64,000 bases of DNA, taken from the NCBI GenBank assembly GCA_029203185.1, contig CP119310.1, forward strand, positions 3,106,001 to 3,170,000, given 5' to 3'. The DNA is from Candidatus Chryseobacterium colombiense. Its GTDB lineage: Bacteria; Bacteroidota; Bacteroidia; Flavobacteriales; Weeksellaceae. Position 1 is the stretch's first letter. Every line of letters starts with the position of its first letter. Of this stretch, positions 1 through 9,781 are shown piece by piece. The translations under genes and the position numbers were made by a program. The notes beneath the pieces are model-generated. The model searched no databases, had not been told where the DNA came from, and saw only the letters and a list, made by a program, of their open reading frames with translations.

Positions 1-2487
1 TTCAAAAAATTATTTGCTGAATTTAAAGCAAAATATCCTACAGCAGAATTAGTAACTTACGATGCTTTCCCTTATGCTGCAGCATTAGACGCAGCTCAGG
101 AAGTTTTCGGAGCAAGAGCATTACCGGTTTACGACCTTAAAGGAACTGAGCTAGTAGTTGCTTTCCAGGCTGATTTCTTAGGAGACTATAACGCAGGAAG
201 CTTAGAAACTTCATATGCAGCAGCAAGAAAGCCGGGTGCAAACATGTTGAGACACGTACAAGTAGAATCAAACATGTCGATCACAGGGGCAAATGCTGAC
301 GAAAGAGTAAGACTGAAACCAAGTGCTGTAAACAAAACTTTAGTTGAAGTTTACAACGCCATCGTAGGAGGAGGTACTTCAGATAAGACTGCTTCTGAAT
401 TGGCTAAAGAATTATTGGCAAAAGGTAACAAGGCTGTTGTTTTTGCAGATGGTTCTAAAGGTGCTCAGGTTTTAGCACACTTAATTAACCAAAAATTAGG
501 ATCTGTTGCTTTCACAGGTAAAGCTAATTTCCTAAAAGATTTCGATAAAGCAAGATTCCAGGAATTCCTTGGATGGGTAAATGCAGGTGAGGTTGGTGTA
601 TTGATCGCTAACAATGTAGATCCGATTTATTCTTATCATAAAGGAGAAGATTTCAAAAAGTCTTTAACTAAAGTTCCTTATGTAATCGCAGTTGCTGATA
701 AGAAAAATGAAATGTACAAAGCAGCTAAGGCTGTAATTCCTGTAGCTAACTGGCTAGAATCTTGGGGTGATATTGAGCCTCAGACAGGGGTATATTCATT
801 AATGCAGCCAACGATTCAGAAAATCTACAAATCAAGACAGATTGAAGAATCTCTATTGGTTTGGAAAAATGGGAAGAATAACGCAGCTAATAATTATTAT
901 GATTATTTAAAAGCTAGCGCAACTTCTATCTTAGGAGCAACTTCTTTCAACAAAGCTTTATATAACGGGATCAATGTTTCTAATAACGCTACGACTTTGT
1001 CTTACGCAGGTGGAAACGGTGCTCAGGCTGTTGCTGAACTAAGTGCTTTCAAAGCTTCTGATTTAGAATTGGTATTGTATACTAAGACTTCTATGGGAGA
1101 TGGTACTCAGGCAAACAACCCTTGGTTGCAGGAATTACCGGATCCATTGACAAGAATGTCTTGGGATAACTACTTGACAATTTCTCCGAAAGACGCAGAA
1201 AGATTGGGTATTGATAACGATCTTAACGCGAGAATGCAGTTGGATGGTTCTATCGTAAATCTTACTGTGAACGGAGTAACAATAAAAGATGTTCCTGTGT
1301 TCGTTCAACCGGGACAAGCTGACGGATCTGTAGGTCTTGCGCTTGGTTATGGTAAAAAAGATTCAGGAGCTACAGCGGATACTGGTGTAAATGCTTATCC
1401 TTTATTTGACGGTTCTAACTTAGTTGTTGCTAACGCTAAAATCGAAAAAACTGGAGAAGATCATGAGTTCGCAGGTATCCAGCTTCAAAATACACTAATG
1501 GGACGTTACGAAATCGCTAAAGAAGTTCCTTTGGCTGATTATCTGAACGTAGCATTTGATGATGAGCACAATGGATGGAATAAACCATTGGAATATCATA
1601 CAATCAGTGGAGCACTTCCTGCAAGAAAAATAGATCTTTGGGATGCTTTTGATGATACAGACGGACCTCACTTTAACTTATCAATTGACTTGAACTCTTG
1701 TACAGGTTGTGGAGCATGTATTATTGCTTGTCAGGCTGAGAACAACGTTCCTGTTGTAGGTAAAGATGAGATCAGAATGTCTAGAGATATGTATTGGTTA
1801 AGAATTGACCGTTACTATTCTGCTAAACAAAAAGTAGAAGTTTATGAAGGATTAAAAGATGGATTAGCTGTTCCTGAATTGTATGGAACTGCATTCAACA
1901 AAGAAGGAGGGGCATTAAACCACCCTGCTGAAAATCCTGATGTTATCTTCCAGCCGGTAATGTGTCAGCACTGTAACCACGCTCCATGTGAAACTGTATG
2001 TCCGGTTGCGGCTACTTCACACGGTAAGCAAGGCCAAAACCATATGGCATACAACAGATGTATTGGTACAAGATATTGTGCAAACAACTGTCCATATAAA
2101 GTAAGACGTTTCAACTGGTTTACATACAACCTAAACGATAAGTTCGATTTCAACATGAACAACGATTTAGGGAGAATGGTATTAAATCCAGATGTAGTTG
2201 TAAGAACGAGAGGGGTAATGGAGAAATGCTCTATGTGTATTCAAATGACTCAGGCAACTATTCTTGAAGCGAAGAAAGAAGGAAGAAAAGTGAAAGCTGG
2301 AGAATTCCAGACAGCTTGTTCTAAAGCTTGTTCTACAGGAGCAATGACGTTTGGGGACATGAATGACAAAGAATCTGAAGTAAGAGAATTGTACTCTAGC
2401 AACAGAAGATATTATTTACTTGAAGAGATCGGAACAAAGCCAAATGTGTTCTATCACACTAAAGTAAGAAACAGAGTAGAAAAATAA
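1..2487 (+). CDS. actB: Alternative complex III subunit B (molybdopterin-like/Fe-S protein), 5' partial
   Basis: Electron-transfer subunit of alternative complex III, the quinol:cytochrome c oxidoreductase that replaces bc1 in many Bacteroidetes. The frame is open from base 1, so the gene starts outside the window and the first in-frame ATG at 244 is internal. The visible 828 residues hold the end of the molybdopterin-oxidoreductase-like domain and a C-terminal ferredoxin-like domain. Cluster cysteines form C-x2-C-x2-C-x3-C at fragment residues 567-577, then groups beginning QPVMCQHC (about 651), RCIGTRYCANNC and EKCSMC. ActC to ActF follow in the canonical order with short gaps, which makes the assignment firm. 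By family knowledge the Mo-like domain carries no cofactor; that cannot be read from sequence. Confidence 0.95.
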   Translation, partial: FKKLFAEFKAKYPTAELVTYDAFPYAAALDAAQEVFGARALPVYDLKGTELVVAFQADFLGDYNAGSLETSYAAARKPGANMLRHVQVESNMSITGANADERVRLKPSAVNKTLVEVYNAIVGGGTSDKTASELAKELLAKGNKAVVFADGSKGAQVLAHLINQKLGSVAFTGKANFLKDFDKARFQEFLGWVNAGEVGVLIANNVDPIYSYHKGEDFKKSLTKVPYVIAVADKKNEMYKAAKAVIPVANWLESWGDIEPQTGVYSLMQPTIQKIYKSRQIEESLLVWKNGKNNAANNYYDYLKASATSILGATSFNKALYNGINVSNNATTLSYAGGNGAQAVAELSAFKASDLELVLYTKTSMGDGTQANNPWLQELPDPLTRMSWDNYLTISPKDAERLGIDNDLNARMQLDGSIVNLTVNGVTIKDVPVFVQPGQADGSVGLALGYGKKDSGATADTGVNAYPLFDGSNLVVANAKIEKTGEDHEFAGIQLQNTLMGRYEIAKEVPLADYLNVAFDDEHNGWNKPLEYHTISGALPARKIDLWDAFDDTDGPHFNLSIDLNSCTGCGACIIACQAENNVPVVGKDEIRMSRDMYWLRIDRYYSAKQKVEVYEGLKDGLAVPELYGTAFNKEGGALNHPAENPDVIFQPVMCQHCNHAPCETVCPVAATSHGKQGQNHMAYNRCIGTRYCANNCPYKVRRFNWFTYNLNDKFDFNMNNDLGRMVLNPDVVVRTRGVMEKCSMCIQMTQATILEAKKEGRKVKAGEFQTACSKACSTGAMTFGDMNDKESEVRELYSSNRRYYLLEEIGTKPNVFYHTKVRNRVEK

Positions 2488-2512
2488 AGTTTAAATAATA
2501 AATAGGTAAAAA

Positions 2513-3910
2513 ATGTCAGGACATTACGAAGCTCCGATAAGGGAACCTCTAATTATTGGTCACAAAACTTATCACGATATCACAGAAGATATTGCACGAC
2601 CTATCGAAGAAAGAGCAGGTAAATTATGGTGGATCTCATTATATGCAGCCTTAGTTCTATTCATCTATGGATTCGGATGTATCGCTTATACTATCGGGAC
2701 AGGTATTGGAGCATGGGGGCTTAATAGAACTATTAACTGGGGTTGGGATATCACCAACTTCGTATGGTGGGTAGGTATTGGTCACGCCGGAACCCTAATC
2801 TCAGCGGTATTATTATTATTTAGACAGAGATGGAGAATGTCTGTAAACAGATCTGCGGAAGCGATGACGATTTTCGCGGTGGTACAGGCGGCAATCTTCC
2901 CGGTAATTCACATGGGTAGAGTTTGGGTAGGATATTGGGTATTCCCTTTACCAAACCAGTTCGGTTCTCTTTGGGGGAACTTCAACTCGCCTCTACTTTG
3001 GGACGTATTTGCGATCTCTACGTATTTCTCAGTATCAACTGTATTCTGGTTCATGGGACTAATCCCTGACTTTGCAATGATCAGAGATAGAGCGAAGACT
3101 CCTTGGACTAAGAAAATTTATACATTCCTTGCATTCGGTTGGGGTGGTAAAGCAAAACACTGGCAAAGATTCGAAGAACTTTCTTTGGTTCTTGCAGGTT
3201 TGGCAACTCCACTTGTATTCTCAGTACACACTACCGTATCTTTTGACTTCGCGACTTCAGTAATTAAAGGATGGCACTCTACAATTTATCCTCCTTACTT
3301 CGTTGCTGGTGCGATCTTCTCAGGATTTGCAATGGTACAGACCCTATTGTTGGTTGCAAGAAAAGTATGTCACTTAGAAGAGTATATTACAATGTATCAT
3401 ATCGAAATTATGAACATCGTAATTATCTTGACAGGTGGTATGGTAACAGTAGCTTATGCAACTGAATATTTCATCGGATGGTATTCTGGATCTAGATTCG
3501 AAGACTTTACTTATCTTTCTCCAGGTGCTGCAGTAGGACCTTATTGGTGGGCTTTCTGGTCGCTAATCATCTGTAACCTTGTTGTTCCTGCATCTTTCTG
3601 GTTCAAGAGATTGAGAACGAATATTATCTGGACATTCATCGTTGCTTTGATTATCAACATCGGTATGTGGTTCGAGCGTTTTGATATCATCGTTATCAAC
3701 CTTTCTAGAGACTACTTGCCAGGATCTTGGACAATGTTTAAGCCGACGATCATTGATGTGGGTGTATACTTAGGAACAATCGGGTTCTTCTCTGTATTAT
3801 TCTTATTATATGCAAGAACATTCCCTGTAATTGCACAGGCTGAATTAAAATCGATTTTGAAAATCTCAGGTGAAACTTATAAAGCAAAAGAAGGAGATGA
3901 GCACCACTAA
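2513..3910 (+). CDS. actC: Alternative complex III subunit C, NrfD/PsrC-type quinol-binding membrane protein
   Basis: Integral membrane subunit of 465 residues that binds and oxidises menaquinol in alternative complex III. It starts with a soluble stretch carrying the typical PLIIGHKTYHDITEDIARP segment, followed by about ten hydrophobic helices rich in Trp and aromatic residues, as in the NrfD/PsrC family. It lies 25 nt after actB and its last 14 nt overlap the start of actD, which points to coupled translation. Length and order match the family; no anomaly was seen. Confidence 0.95.
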   Translation: MSGHYEAPIREPLIIGHKTYHDITEDIARPIEERAGKLWWISLYAALVLFIYGFGCIAYTIGTGIGAWGLNRTINWGWDITNFVWWVGIGHAGTLISAVLLLFRQRWRMSVNRSAEAMTIFAVVQAAIFPVIHMGRVWVGYWVFPLPNQFGSLWGNFNSPLLWDVFAISTYFSVSTVFWFMGLIPDFAMIRDRAKTPWTKKIYTFLAFGWGGKAKHWQRFEELSLVLAGLATPLVFSVHTTVSFDFATSVIKGWHSTIYPPYFVAGAIFSGFAMVQTLLLVARKVCHLEEYITMYHIEIMNIVIILTGGMVTVAYATEYFIGWYSGSRFEDFTYLSPGAAVGPYWWAFWSLIICNLVVPASFWFKRLRTNIIWTFIVALIINIGMWFERFDIIVINLSRDYLPGSWTMFKPTIIDVGVYLGTIGFFSVLFLLYARTFPVIAQAELKSILKISGETYKAKEGDEHH

Positions 3911-4418
3911 AATTGTATACGGACTTTATGCTGACGACGACGATTTAATGAACGGCGTTAAGGCATTCAACGATAAAGGAATTAAAATAAACGAAGTTTA
4001 TACTCCATTCCCTGTTCACGGACTAGATAAAGCTTTAGGGTTAAAGAAAACAAGAATTTCTGATGCTGCATTCATCTATGCTCTTTACGGTGTTACTATC
4101 GGTGCTACTGTAACTTGGTATGTGATGAATCATGACTGGCCTCAAAATATTGGTGGTAAACCTGCTTTTGACTGGGCTCACAACATGCCTGCATTCGTAG
4201 TTCCAATGTTTGAGCTTATGGTATTCTGTGCTGCTCACATGATGTCATTAACTTTCTTAGTAAGAAACAAAATGTATCCTGGAGCTCCTGCACAAAACCC
4301 TGATCCAAGAACAACGGATGATAAATTCATGATGGAATTCGTAACTGAAGATGTAGAATCTGTAAAGCAGTTGCTAATTGAAACTGGAGTTGAAGAAATA
4401 ACTGTTAAAGATGCTTAA
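3897..4418 (+). CDS. actD: Alternative complex III subunit D (DUF3341 membrane protein)
   Basis: Small membrane subunit (173 residues) of alternative complex III, DUF3341 family. A soluble N-terminal part begins MSTTKIVYGLYADDDDLM and is followed by two hydrophobic helices (about residues 55-75 and 95-120). I chose the ATG at 3897 over an in-frame ATG at 3870 because it has a clear AAGGAG at 3891-3896, a rare strong Shine-Dalgarno for this genome, and because the upstream codons lie inside actC. It overlaps the end of actC by 14 nt and the start of actE by 8 nt if actE starts at 4411. Confidence 0.93.
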   Translation: MSTTKIVYGLYADDDDLMNGVKAFNDKGIKINEVYTPFPVHGLDKALGLKKTRISDAAFIYALYGVTIGATVTWYVMNHDWPQNIGGKPAFDWAHNMPAFVVPMFELMVFCAAHMMSLTFLVRNKMYPGAPAQNPDPRTTDDKFMMEFVTEDVESVKQLLIETGVEEITVKDA

Positions 4419-5097
4419 AATGAAAAAGAACGTATTAAGAATTACAGCGGTTTTAGGTTTAACAACAGTTTTACTTAACTCTTGCGGACCGAAAGAAAAT
4501 ACCCCATTGGTGTATTTTCCGGATATGTATTTTCCAGTAGCTTACGATCCGTTGATGAAAGCTCAGGATGCTTATTCAGATCATGAAAATGAAATTCCGG
4601 CATTTGTTAAAAATAATGGAGCAACAGGTCTTTCTCCGGTAGAAGGATCAGTGCCTCAGAATAAAGACGGAGTTTTTGAAGAAAGTTTACTTCCAAAAAC
4701 AACAGATGAGTATAATGCAGGTTATACTGCAGCGAAAACGGTAACATCTTCTCCTTTAAATCCTGCCAATGCAGAAAAAGATATTGAAAGAGGAAAACTG
4801 TTATTTGAAAAAACGTGTGCTGCTTGTCATGGTGTAGGAGGTGACGGACAAGGACCTATCGTACAAAGTGGAGCATATTCTGGTGTACCTAATTATGCAG
4901 ACAGAGACATTACTGTAGGATCTGTTCATTATGTGTTAACGAACGGTAGAAACAACATGGGATCTTACGCAGGTCAATTGAATGCTGGAGACAGATGGAG
5001 AGTAGCCATGTATGTGATGAGTGCTTTCAAAAAAGGAGCGGCAGCACCAGCAGCAGCGCCTGCAACAACTGAAACGACTACCGAAACTAAAAAATAA
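4411..5097 (+). CDS. actE: Alternative complex III subunit E, monohaem cytochrome c lipoprotein
   Basis: Membrane-anchored c-type cytochrome that takes electrons inside alternative complex III. It has a lipoprotein signal with lipobox LLNSC (about residues 21-25) and one haem-binding CAACH motif at residues 136-140. The NNMGSYAGQL segment further on may give the axial Met. An Ala/Thr-rich tail closes the protein. The start is uncertain: ATG 4411 overlaps actD, while ATG 4420 gives a slightly more typical signal peptide (MKKNVLRITAVLGL). It sits between actD and actF as in the known gene order. Confidence 0.93.
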   Translation: MLKMKKNVLRITAVLGLTTVLLNSCGPKENTPLVYFPDMYFPVAYDPLMKAQDAYSDHENEIPAFVKNNGATGLSPVEGSVPQNKDGVFEESLLPKTTDEYNAGYTAAKTVTSSPLNPANAEKDIERGKLLFEKTCAACHGVGGDGQGPIVQSGAYSGVPNYADRDITVGSVHYVLTNGRNNMGSYAGQLNAGDRWRVAMYVMSAFKKGAAAPAAAPATTETTTETKK

Positions 5098-5105
5098 GAA
5101 AAGAA

Positions 5106-6437
5106 ATGTATAGTTTTTCACCAAAATTAAAATCAACTTCTATAATCCTTCTTGTTGTAGGTTTAGTTCTATTTGGTATTGGTTTCTTTATGAATAAGGG
5201 ACTTTCTACTGAAAAAATAGGAGAAATGATGGAGGCTGTTCATGCTTCTGGTCATACTGCACCTACACATTCAAGTGAAATGGTAGGACCTCAGGATCAT
5301 GCTGCTCACCTTGAGCACGCTACTTTGCAGGTTCACAACCAGCCTTTAGCAGCAATACATTTCGTAGCTGTATTTTTCTTTGGAGTTAGCTGCTGTGTAT
5401 TATTCTTCTATTCTATTCAGCACGCTGCACATGCAGGATGGCCAATCATTATTACAAGAGTAATGGAAGCTATTGCTTCTTATATTCCTTGGGGTGGTGC
5501 TATTTTAATTATATTGATGATTATAAACATCACACATAATGGTCACTTGTTCCATTGGATGGATCCTGATTTGACAGACCCAACTTCTGCTCACTTCGAT
5601 GTGATCCTATTTGAAAAGAAAAGATTCTTAAATATACCTTTCTACGCTGTAAGAACTTTCATCTATGTATTGGGAGCATCTTTCTTTGCATGGAAACTGA
5701 AAGCTCAGTCTAAGAAAGTAGATGAGACTAAATCTAAAGTAGAGTACCAAATGCTTTACAGATGGGCAGTAGGATATATCGCTTTCTTCGGATTTGCTTC
5801 TGCAGCTTGGGCTTGGGACTGGTTGATGTCTATTGACCCTCACTGGTATTCTACAATGTATATCTGGTATTCAATGGTTAGCTGCCTTTCAAGTGGTATT
5901 GCAGTAATCATCATTTTCAGTGTTTATTTAAAGAAAAATGGTTTCTTACCTCAGTTCAATGATAATCACTTACACGATTTAGGAGTATTCCTTTTCGCTA
6001 CAAGTATGCTTTGGACATATACATGGTTTGCACAGTTCATGCTTTATTGGTATGCAAACGTGCCGGAAGAAGTGAACTACTTCTTTGGAAGATTCCAACA
6101 CTATTCTCCAACGTTCTTACCAATGCTTATTGTGAACTTCTTGTTACCATTATTAGTATTAGTAAGTAGCAGTATCAAGAGAAATTACAAAGTAGTTACG
6201 ACAATGGCTGTAGTAGTTATCTGTGGTCACATTCTAGACTACTTCAATATGGTAATGCCGGGAACGGTAGGTCCATACTGGAACACTCCTGAAGTATTCT
6301 TATTGGTATTGGGAGCAATCCTATTCGTAGTTGGATTATTTATGTTTACTGTGCTTTCAGCATTGTCTAAGCTAAAATTAATTCCTACAGGAAACCCATT
6401 CCTACACGAATCTGAAATTTATGAGTATCCTTTCTAA
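5106..6437 (+). CDS. actF: Alternative complex III subunit F, NrfD-like integral membrane protein
   Basis: Second large membrane subunit (443 residues), paralogous to ActC, about ten transmembrane helices. The N-terminus has one helix, then a His-rich loop (VHASGHTAPTHSS, LEHATLQVHNQP) before the helix bundle. It is the last gene of the operon: it follows actE by 8 nt and is closed by a strong hairpin terminator at 6458. The cytochrome oxidase genes that often follow in other Bacteroidetes are not here. Confidence 0.93.
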   Translation: MYSFSPKLKSTSIILLVVGLVLFGIGFFMNKGLSTEKIGEMMEAVHASGHTAPTHSSEMVGPQDHAAHLEHATLQVHNQPLAAIHFVAVFFFGVSCCVLFFYSIQHAAHAGWPIIITRVMEAIASYIPWGGAILIILMIINITHNGHLFHWMDPDLTDPTSAHFDVILFEKKRFLNIPFYAVRTFIYVLGASFFAWKLKAQSKKVDETKSKVEYQMLYRWAVGYIAFFGFASAAWAWDWLMSIDPHWYSTMYIWYSMVSCLSSGIAVIIIFSVYLKKNGFLPQFNDNHLHDLGVFLFATSMLWTYTWFAQFMLYWYANVPEEVNYFFGRFQHYSPTFLPMLIVNFLLPLLVLVSSSIKRNYKVVTTMAVVVICGHILDYFNMVMPGTVGPYWNTPEVFLLVLGAILFVVGLFMFTVLSALSKLKLIPTGNPFLHESEIYEYPF

Positions 6438-6457
6438 GGACTTGTAACGAGATACAT

Positions 6458-6489
6458 AAAAAGACCAATCATTGATTGGTCTTTTTTTT
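6458..6489 (+). terminator. Intrinsic terminator of the act operon
   Basis: A 12-13 bp perfect stem (AAGACCAATCA / TGATTGGTCTT) is followed by eight T. It closes the act operon and may also serve the converging minus-strand gene. Confidence 0.85.
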
Positions 6490-6546
6490 ATAATATTGTT
6501 CTGATTTTAAAGCTTCAGAAATGAACTTGATAAACAGACAGAGTAT

Positions 6547-7623
6547 TTATTTGACAAATTTGACACTTCGATGTTCAGCCTGTAAATAAATTAGCTTCTT
6601 ATTTTTAATACTATCATTGATATGATTCACGACGCTGTCTGGAGTAAGATTATCTTGAAAATATTTTAAAACATTTTCTCTCATCTGCAATATCTCAATT
6701 TCAGGGATGTCAAATATCTCATTTAAAATAGATTCCAAATCTTCCATGCCATCAAAAATGATTGCATTAACTTTATGAGTTAAATTCGGATACATAACAT
6801 TTGCATATTCTTTCTCAATCAATGGAATTGTTCCTACAGACATTGCTTCAATCACATTGTGGCATAGAGGCATTACCACTCCCGGACAACAAAGGTAGAA
6901 GTTAAAATAAGATAAAGTCTCCCTCACATCTTCCATGGGCAGGGTAAAATGCTCTCTAATCGCAAAAGCATATTTTCTTTCCATACTGTCCTCATTTATT
7001 TTTTTTAATAGCTCTGACTTTCCTGAAGGTGAAATGAAGTTTGGTTGATTTTTGAAATAGCTAAGAAGTTCCGTTCTTGAAATTACAGAAAATTCTGTTC
7101 TCTCAATATCGAGATAAGCCTGTGCATCGAAATTACCATAACAAAAAATTGAATTGCATCTTTTTCTGTTCAGATCAATTTCATCATTCCACATTCCATG
7201 ATGGTACATTAAAGGATGAAAACTCATTGGAATATGAAACACATCATCGGTTTTGTTTCCATTTTCAAAATAACTGGCAAAATAATCAGGGCTGAACATT
7301 TCATCTGTTATTTCAATATAATTTTCAGGTTGATATTTTGGATTAACAATTAAAAAGTTTTCTTCTTTTACCAATAAACTGAGATATTTCTCTTTGTTCC
7401 GTATATTTCTAAATTTTGAAAAATTCATTGGATAATAAACATTATATCCTGCCAGTTTGTAAAACTTCAACAGCAAATAAAAAAAACGGTGATAAAGAGT
7501 GTGGTTATTAATATGAACAAGAACAGCTTTGGAAGTATCTTCGGGAGTATTTTTGTTAATTTTTCCAAAAGCTGCCATATCTTTTACCAAACGGTTGACC
7601 TGTTCAATCTTTTTTCTGATCAT
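6547..7623 (-). CDS. Glycosyltransferase-like protein (GT-B/exostosin-like)
   Basis: Protein of 358 residues without signal peptide or membrane segment. The C-terminal third has the block CCPGVVMPLCHNVIEAMSVG followed by TIPLIEKEY, which resembles the sugar-nucleotide binding region of GT-B and exostosin-type glycosyltransferases (conserved Pro, His, Glu and Gly around 'HNVIEAMSVGTIP'). Donor and acceptor are unknown. It stands alone on the minus strand between the act operon and a lipoprotein gene, with its own TAGTTTTG -7 element at 7639-7646, so it is not part of a visible polysaccharide cluster. A related sugar-binding role without catalysis cannot be excluded. Confidence 0.6.
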   Translation of the reverse strand: MIRKKIEQVNRLVKDMAAFGKINKNTPEDTSKAVLVHINNHTLYHRFFYLLLKFYKLAGYNVYYPMNFSKFRNIRNKEKYLSLLVKEENFLIVNPKYQPENYIEITDEMFSPDYFASYFENGNKTDDVFHIPMSFHPLMYHHGMWNDEIDLNRKRCNSIFCYGNFDAQAYLDIERTEFSVISRTELLSYFKNQPNFISPSGKSELLKKINEDSMERKYAFAIREHFTLPMEDVRETLSYFNFYLCCPGVVMPLCHNVIEAMSVGTIPLIEKEYANVMYPNLTHKVNAIIFDGMEDLESILNEIFDIPEIEILQMRENVLKYFQDNLTPDSVVNHINDSIKNKKLIYLQAEHRSVKFVK

Positions 7624-7638
7624 AAGTTCTGTTTAAAA

Positions 7639-7646
7639 CAAAACTA
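7639..7646 (-). promoter_or_regulatory. -7 element (TAnnTTTG) for the glycosyltransferase-like gene
   Basis: TAGTTTTG on the minus strand, 16 nt upstream of the start codon; matches the Bacteroidetes -7 consensus. No clear -33 TTG was seen. Confidence 0.5.
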
Positions 7647-7842
7647 ATATTTTATTTTAAAAGTTACATGTTTAAATAATTTTATAACATCACAGTAATC
7701 ATGTAAACATTGATTAATAGTAATGATAGAAGGGAAAACTTCTATTCTGTCAATTTACAGACTGTTTTCAATAATTTCATCAGGAGTTAGCTAAAACAGC
7801 AAGAAAATAAAAAATAAAATCTGCATTAATAAATGGTTTTAC

Positions 7843-7850
7843 TAAATTTG
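7843..7850 (+). promoter_or_regulatory. -7 element for the lipoprotein-apt pair
   Basis: TAAATTTG lies 17 nt upstream of the lipoprotein start at 7868. It matches the Bacteroidetes -7 consensus. Confidence 0.5.
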
Positions 7851-7867
7851 CAGCAAACCCGGAAAAA

Positions 7868-9067
7868 ATGAAAAAGTTTTCTTTTCTACTAATTCTCAGT
7901 TTATTGCTGTTTACGGCATGTAAAAAAGATCATGTAGATGCAACGAATACAAAAACATTACAGTCAAGTATTAATGATATGACTTCAAGTCTGCCTACTA
8001 TAAAGCAGATTAAATTTAATGAGGCATTATATATTTTAAAAACGTTTGGAGTAGATGCTGATGGAGATATTAATGAGCTTAAAGCATTAGGACAGTTAAT
8101 TAACGGTAAAAAAGTTCCGGAAATCATGGCCATGGCAGATGAAGTAGCTCAGAAAAACGGTATCGAGTGGGCAAGTACAGCACCGCCATCTTTGGGTCAA
8201 ATGAATATTTTCGGGGACGATAAAGCAAAAGAAAGTGATGCGAACGATGTAAGAGCCAACTCATTAAGCATTCTTACAAGACCTACTGGTGACGATGGAA
8301 CCGGAGCGCCAACTGCCTTGCAAATTGTTCCGAGACTCGTAGACAATGCTGGAAATCCGGTATCTTTTACAGGAGCAGGATTAGAAGCAACTCTTGAAGT
8401 GTTCAGCAACGGAGTGAAGCTTGCCACTGCGAAAAACCTGATGCAGGATAATAATTTTAAAGGATTTAATTTAAAGTTTTCATCGATTCCTGCGGCTAAG
8501 GTAATTGACGGTAAAATTGATATTACAGTTTCAGTAAAAACAACTGCCAAAACATTCAAAATGTCTAAAATCGGACTGGATGTTAATCTTGCAGCGTTAA
8601 AGGTTCCGGCACCTCCTAAAGTAGATTCTACTGCAGTTAATCAGGATCCTGCTGTAATAGACCCCAATAATCCTGGAGCAACACCAACGACAACTCCTAC
8701 TGATCCAGCTGCTGCACCGGCAACGCCTGCAACACCAAAACAGCCGGCTGCTGATCCAAGATCTACGGTAAACAGCTTTTTGAATAATGTAAGCTCACAA
8801 AACCTTAAAGCAGCTTACAATGCATCGAGCAATCCAAGCTGGGGAAGTTATGAATCATTTTCAAATCCAAATTCAGGATTTGGAGCAGTGAAAAATGTAA
8901 GCGTTAAAAATATCACGACTACTGGAGCCAACACAAATGGGGCAAGTGTAAATGCCACATACGACGTTACCGATAAAAGTGGAAAAACAACTTCTTTAAA
9001 AGTAACTTTCGGACTTAAAAATGTAAATGGCGACTGGAAGATTTCCAGTTATAAAATAAACCCATAA
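7868..9067 (+). CDS. Lipoprotein with Pro/Thr/Ala linker and C-terminal NTF2-like domain
   Basis: Predicted lipoprotein of 399 residues (lipobox LFTAC near residue 17, then KKD). The first 230 residues form an unrecognised domain with a helical start and a beta-rich part. Residues about 250-295 are a low-complexity linker rich in Pro, Thr and Ala. The last 100 residues (STVNSFLNNVSSQNLKAAYN to NGDWKISSYKINP) look like an NTF2/DUF4878-type fold: helix, then strands ending in a W-K-I motif. It overlaps apt by one base (TAATG), so the two are probably co-translated. The function is not known. Confidence 0.7.
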   Translation: MKKFSFLLILSLLLFTACKKDHVDATNTKTLQSSINDMTSSLPTIKQIKFNEALYILKTFGVDADGDINELKALGQLINGKKVPEIMAMADEVAQKNGIEWASTAPPSLGQMNIFGDDKAKESDANDVRANSLSILTRPTGDDGTGAPTALQIVPRLVDNAGNPVSFTGAGLEATLEVFSNGVKLATAKNLMQDNNFKGFNLKFSSIPAAKVIDGKIDITVSVKTTAKTFKMSKIGLDVNLAALKVPAPPKVDSTAVNQDPAVIDPNNPGATPTTTPTDPAAAPATPATPKQPAADPRSTVNSFLNNVSSQNLKAAYNASSNPSWGSYESFSNPNSGFGAVKNVSVKNITTTGANTNGASVNATYDVTDKSGKTTSLKVTFGLKNVNGDWKISSYKINP

Positions 9068-9603
9068 TGGCTTCACAGGACCTTATCAAAAAACTCGAAA
9101 GTACCATTGAGAATATCCCTGATTTTCCCATTCCGGGAATTCAGTTTAAAGATATTTCGCCGATATTTCTGAATCCAAAACTGTATGAAGAAGTAATAGA
9201 AGATTTGGTAAGTTTCAGCAAAGGGAAAATAGATGCTGTTTGCGGAATTGAAAGCCGCGGGTATTTATTCGGGATTGCGATTGCGGTTGCTTTGGAAGTT
9301 CCTTTTATTTTAATCAGAAAAGCAGGAAAACTTCCGCCACCGATTATTTCAGAAAAATATGACCTTGAATACGGAAGTGCTATAATTGAAACTCGCGAAG
9401 GACAGATAAAACCCAGGCAAAGAGTTTTGATTCACGATGATCTGTTAGCAACAGGTGGAACTACAGAAGCTGCTGCAAAATTGATCGAGAAACAAGGTGC
9501 GACGGTTTCACAATTCAGCTTTCTGATCGGATTGAAAGGATTGAATGGAGATGAAAAACTTAAAAAGTTTAACGCAGAAATCTATCATATTTTAGAATAC
9601 TAA
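9067..9603 (+). CDS. apt: Adenine phosphoribosyltransferase
   Basis: Salvage enzyme that makes AMP from adenine and PRPP in the cytosol. The 178-residue length fits the family. The N-terminal IENIPDFPIPGIQFKDISPI is diagnostic and the PRPP-binding loop is VLIHDDLLATGGTTEAA (about residues 122-138). Its ATG overlaps the stop codon of the upstream lipoprotein gene. A strong terminator follows at 9622. Confidence 0.97.
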   Translation: MASQDLIKKLESTIENIPDFPIPGIQFKDISPIFLNPKLYEEVIEDLVSFSKGKIDAVCGIESRGYLFGIAIAVALEVPFILIRKAGKLPPPIISEKYDLEYGSAIIETREGQIKPRQRVLIHDDLLATGGTTEAAAKLIEKQGATVSQFSFLIGLKGLNGDEKLKKFNAEIYHILEY

Positions 9604-9621
9604 AATTTTAAATACATAGTT

Positions 9622-9655
9622 AAAGCTTCATAAACACGATTTATGAAGCTTTTTT
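9622..9655 (+). terminator. Intrinsic terminator after apt
   Basis: A perfect 13-bp stem (AAAGCTTCATAAA / TTTATGAAGCTTT) with a 6-nt loop is followed by a T run. Confidence 0.85.
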
Positions 9656-9730
9656 TGTAAATAATGATTAGCAATTTGCCGCCTTCATTTACTATTTATT
9701 CACTTTTATTAATAATACGCACAAAGTATT

Positions 9731-9760
9731 TTGTAAATCACTAAGAAACAATTAAATTTG
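9731..9760 (+). promoter_or_regulatory. Bacteroidetes-type promoter of the TPR-ribH operon
   Basis: TTG at 9731-9733, a 19-nt spacer, and TAAATTTG at 9753-9760. This is a full match to the TTG-N19-TAnnTTTG consensus and lies 21 nt upstream of the TPR gene. Confidence 0.7.
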
Positions 9761-9781
9761 CAGTTCAATTTTTAAAAACTT

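Noticed and set aside
8197..8559. 120-codon open frame on the minus strand inside the lipoprotein gene
   Set aside because: Antisense shadow; the plus-strand frame has a signal peptide, a linker and coupling to apt.
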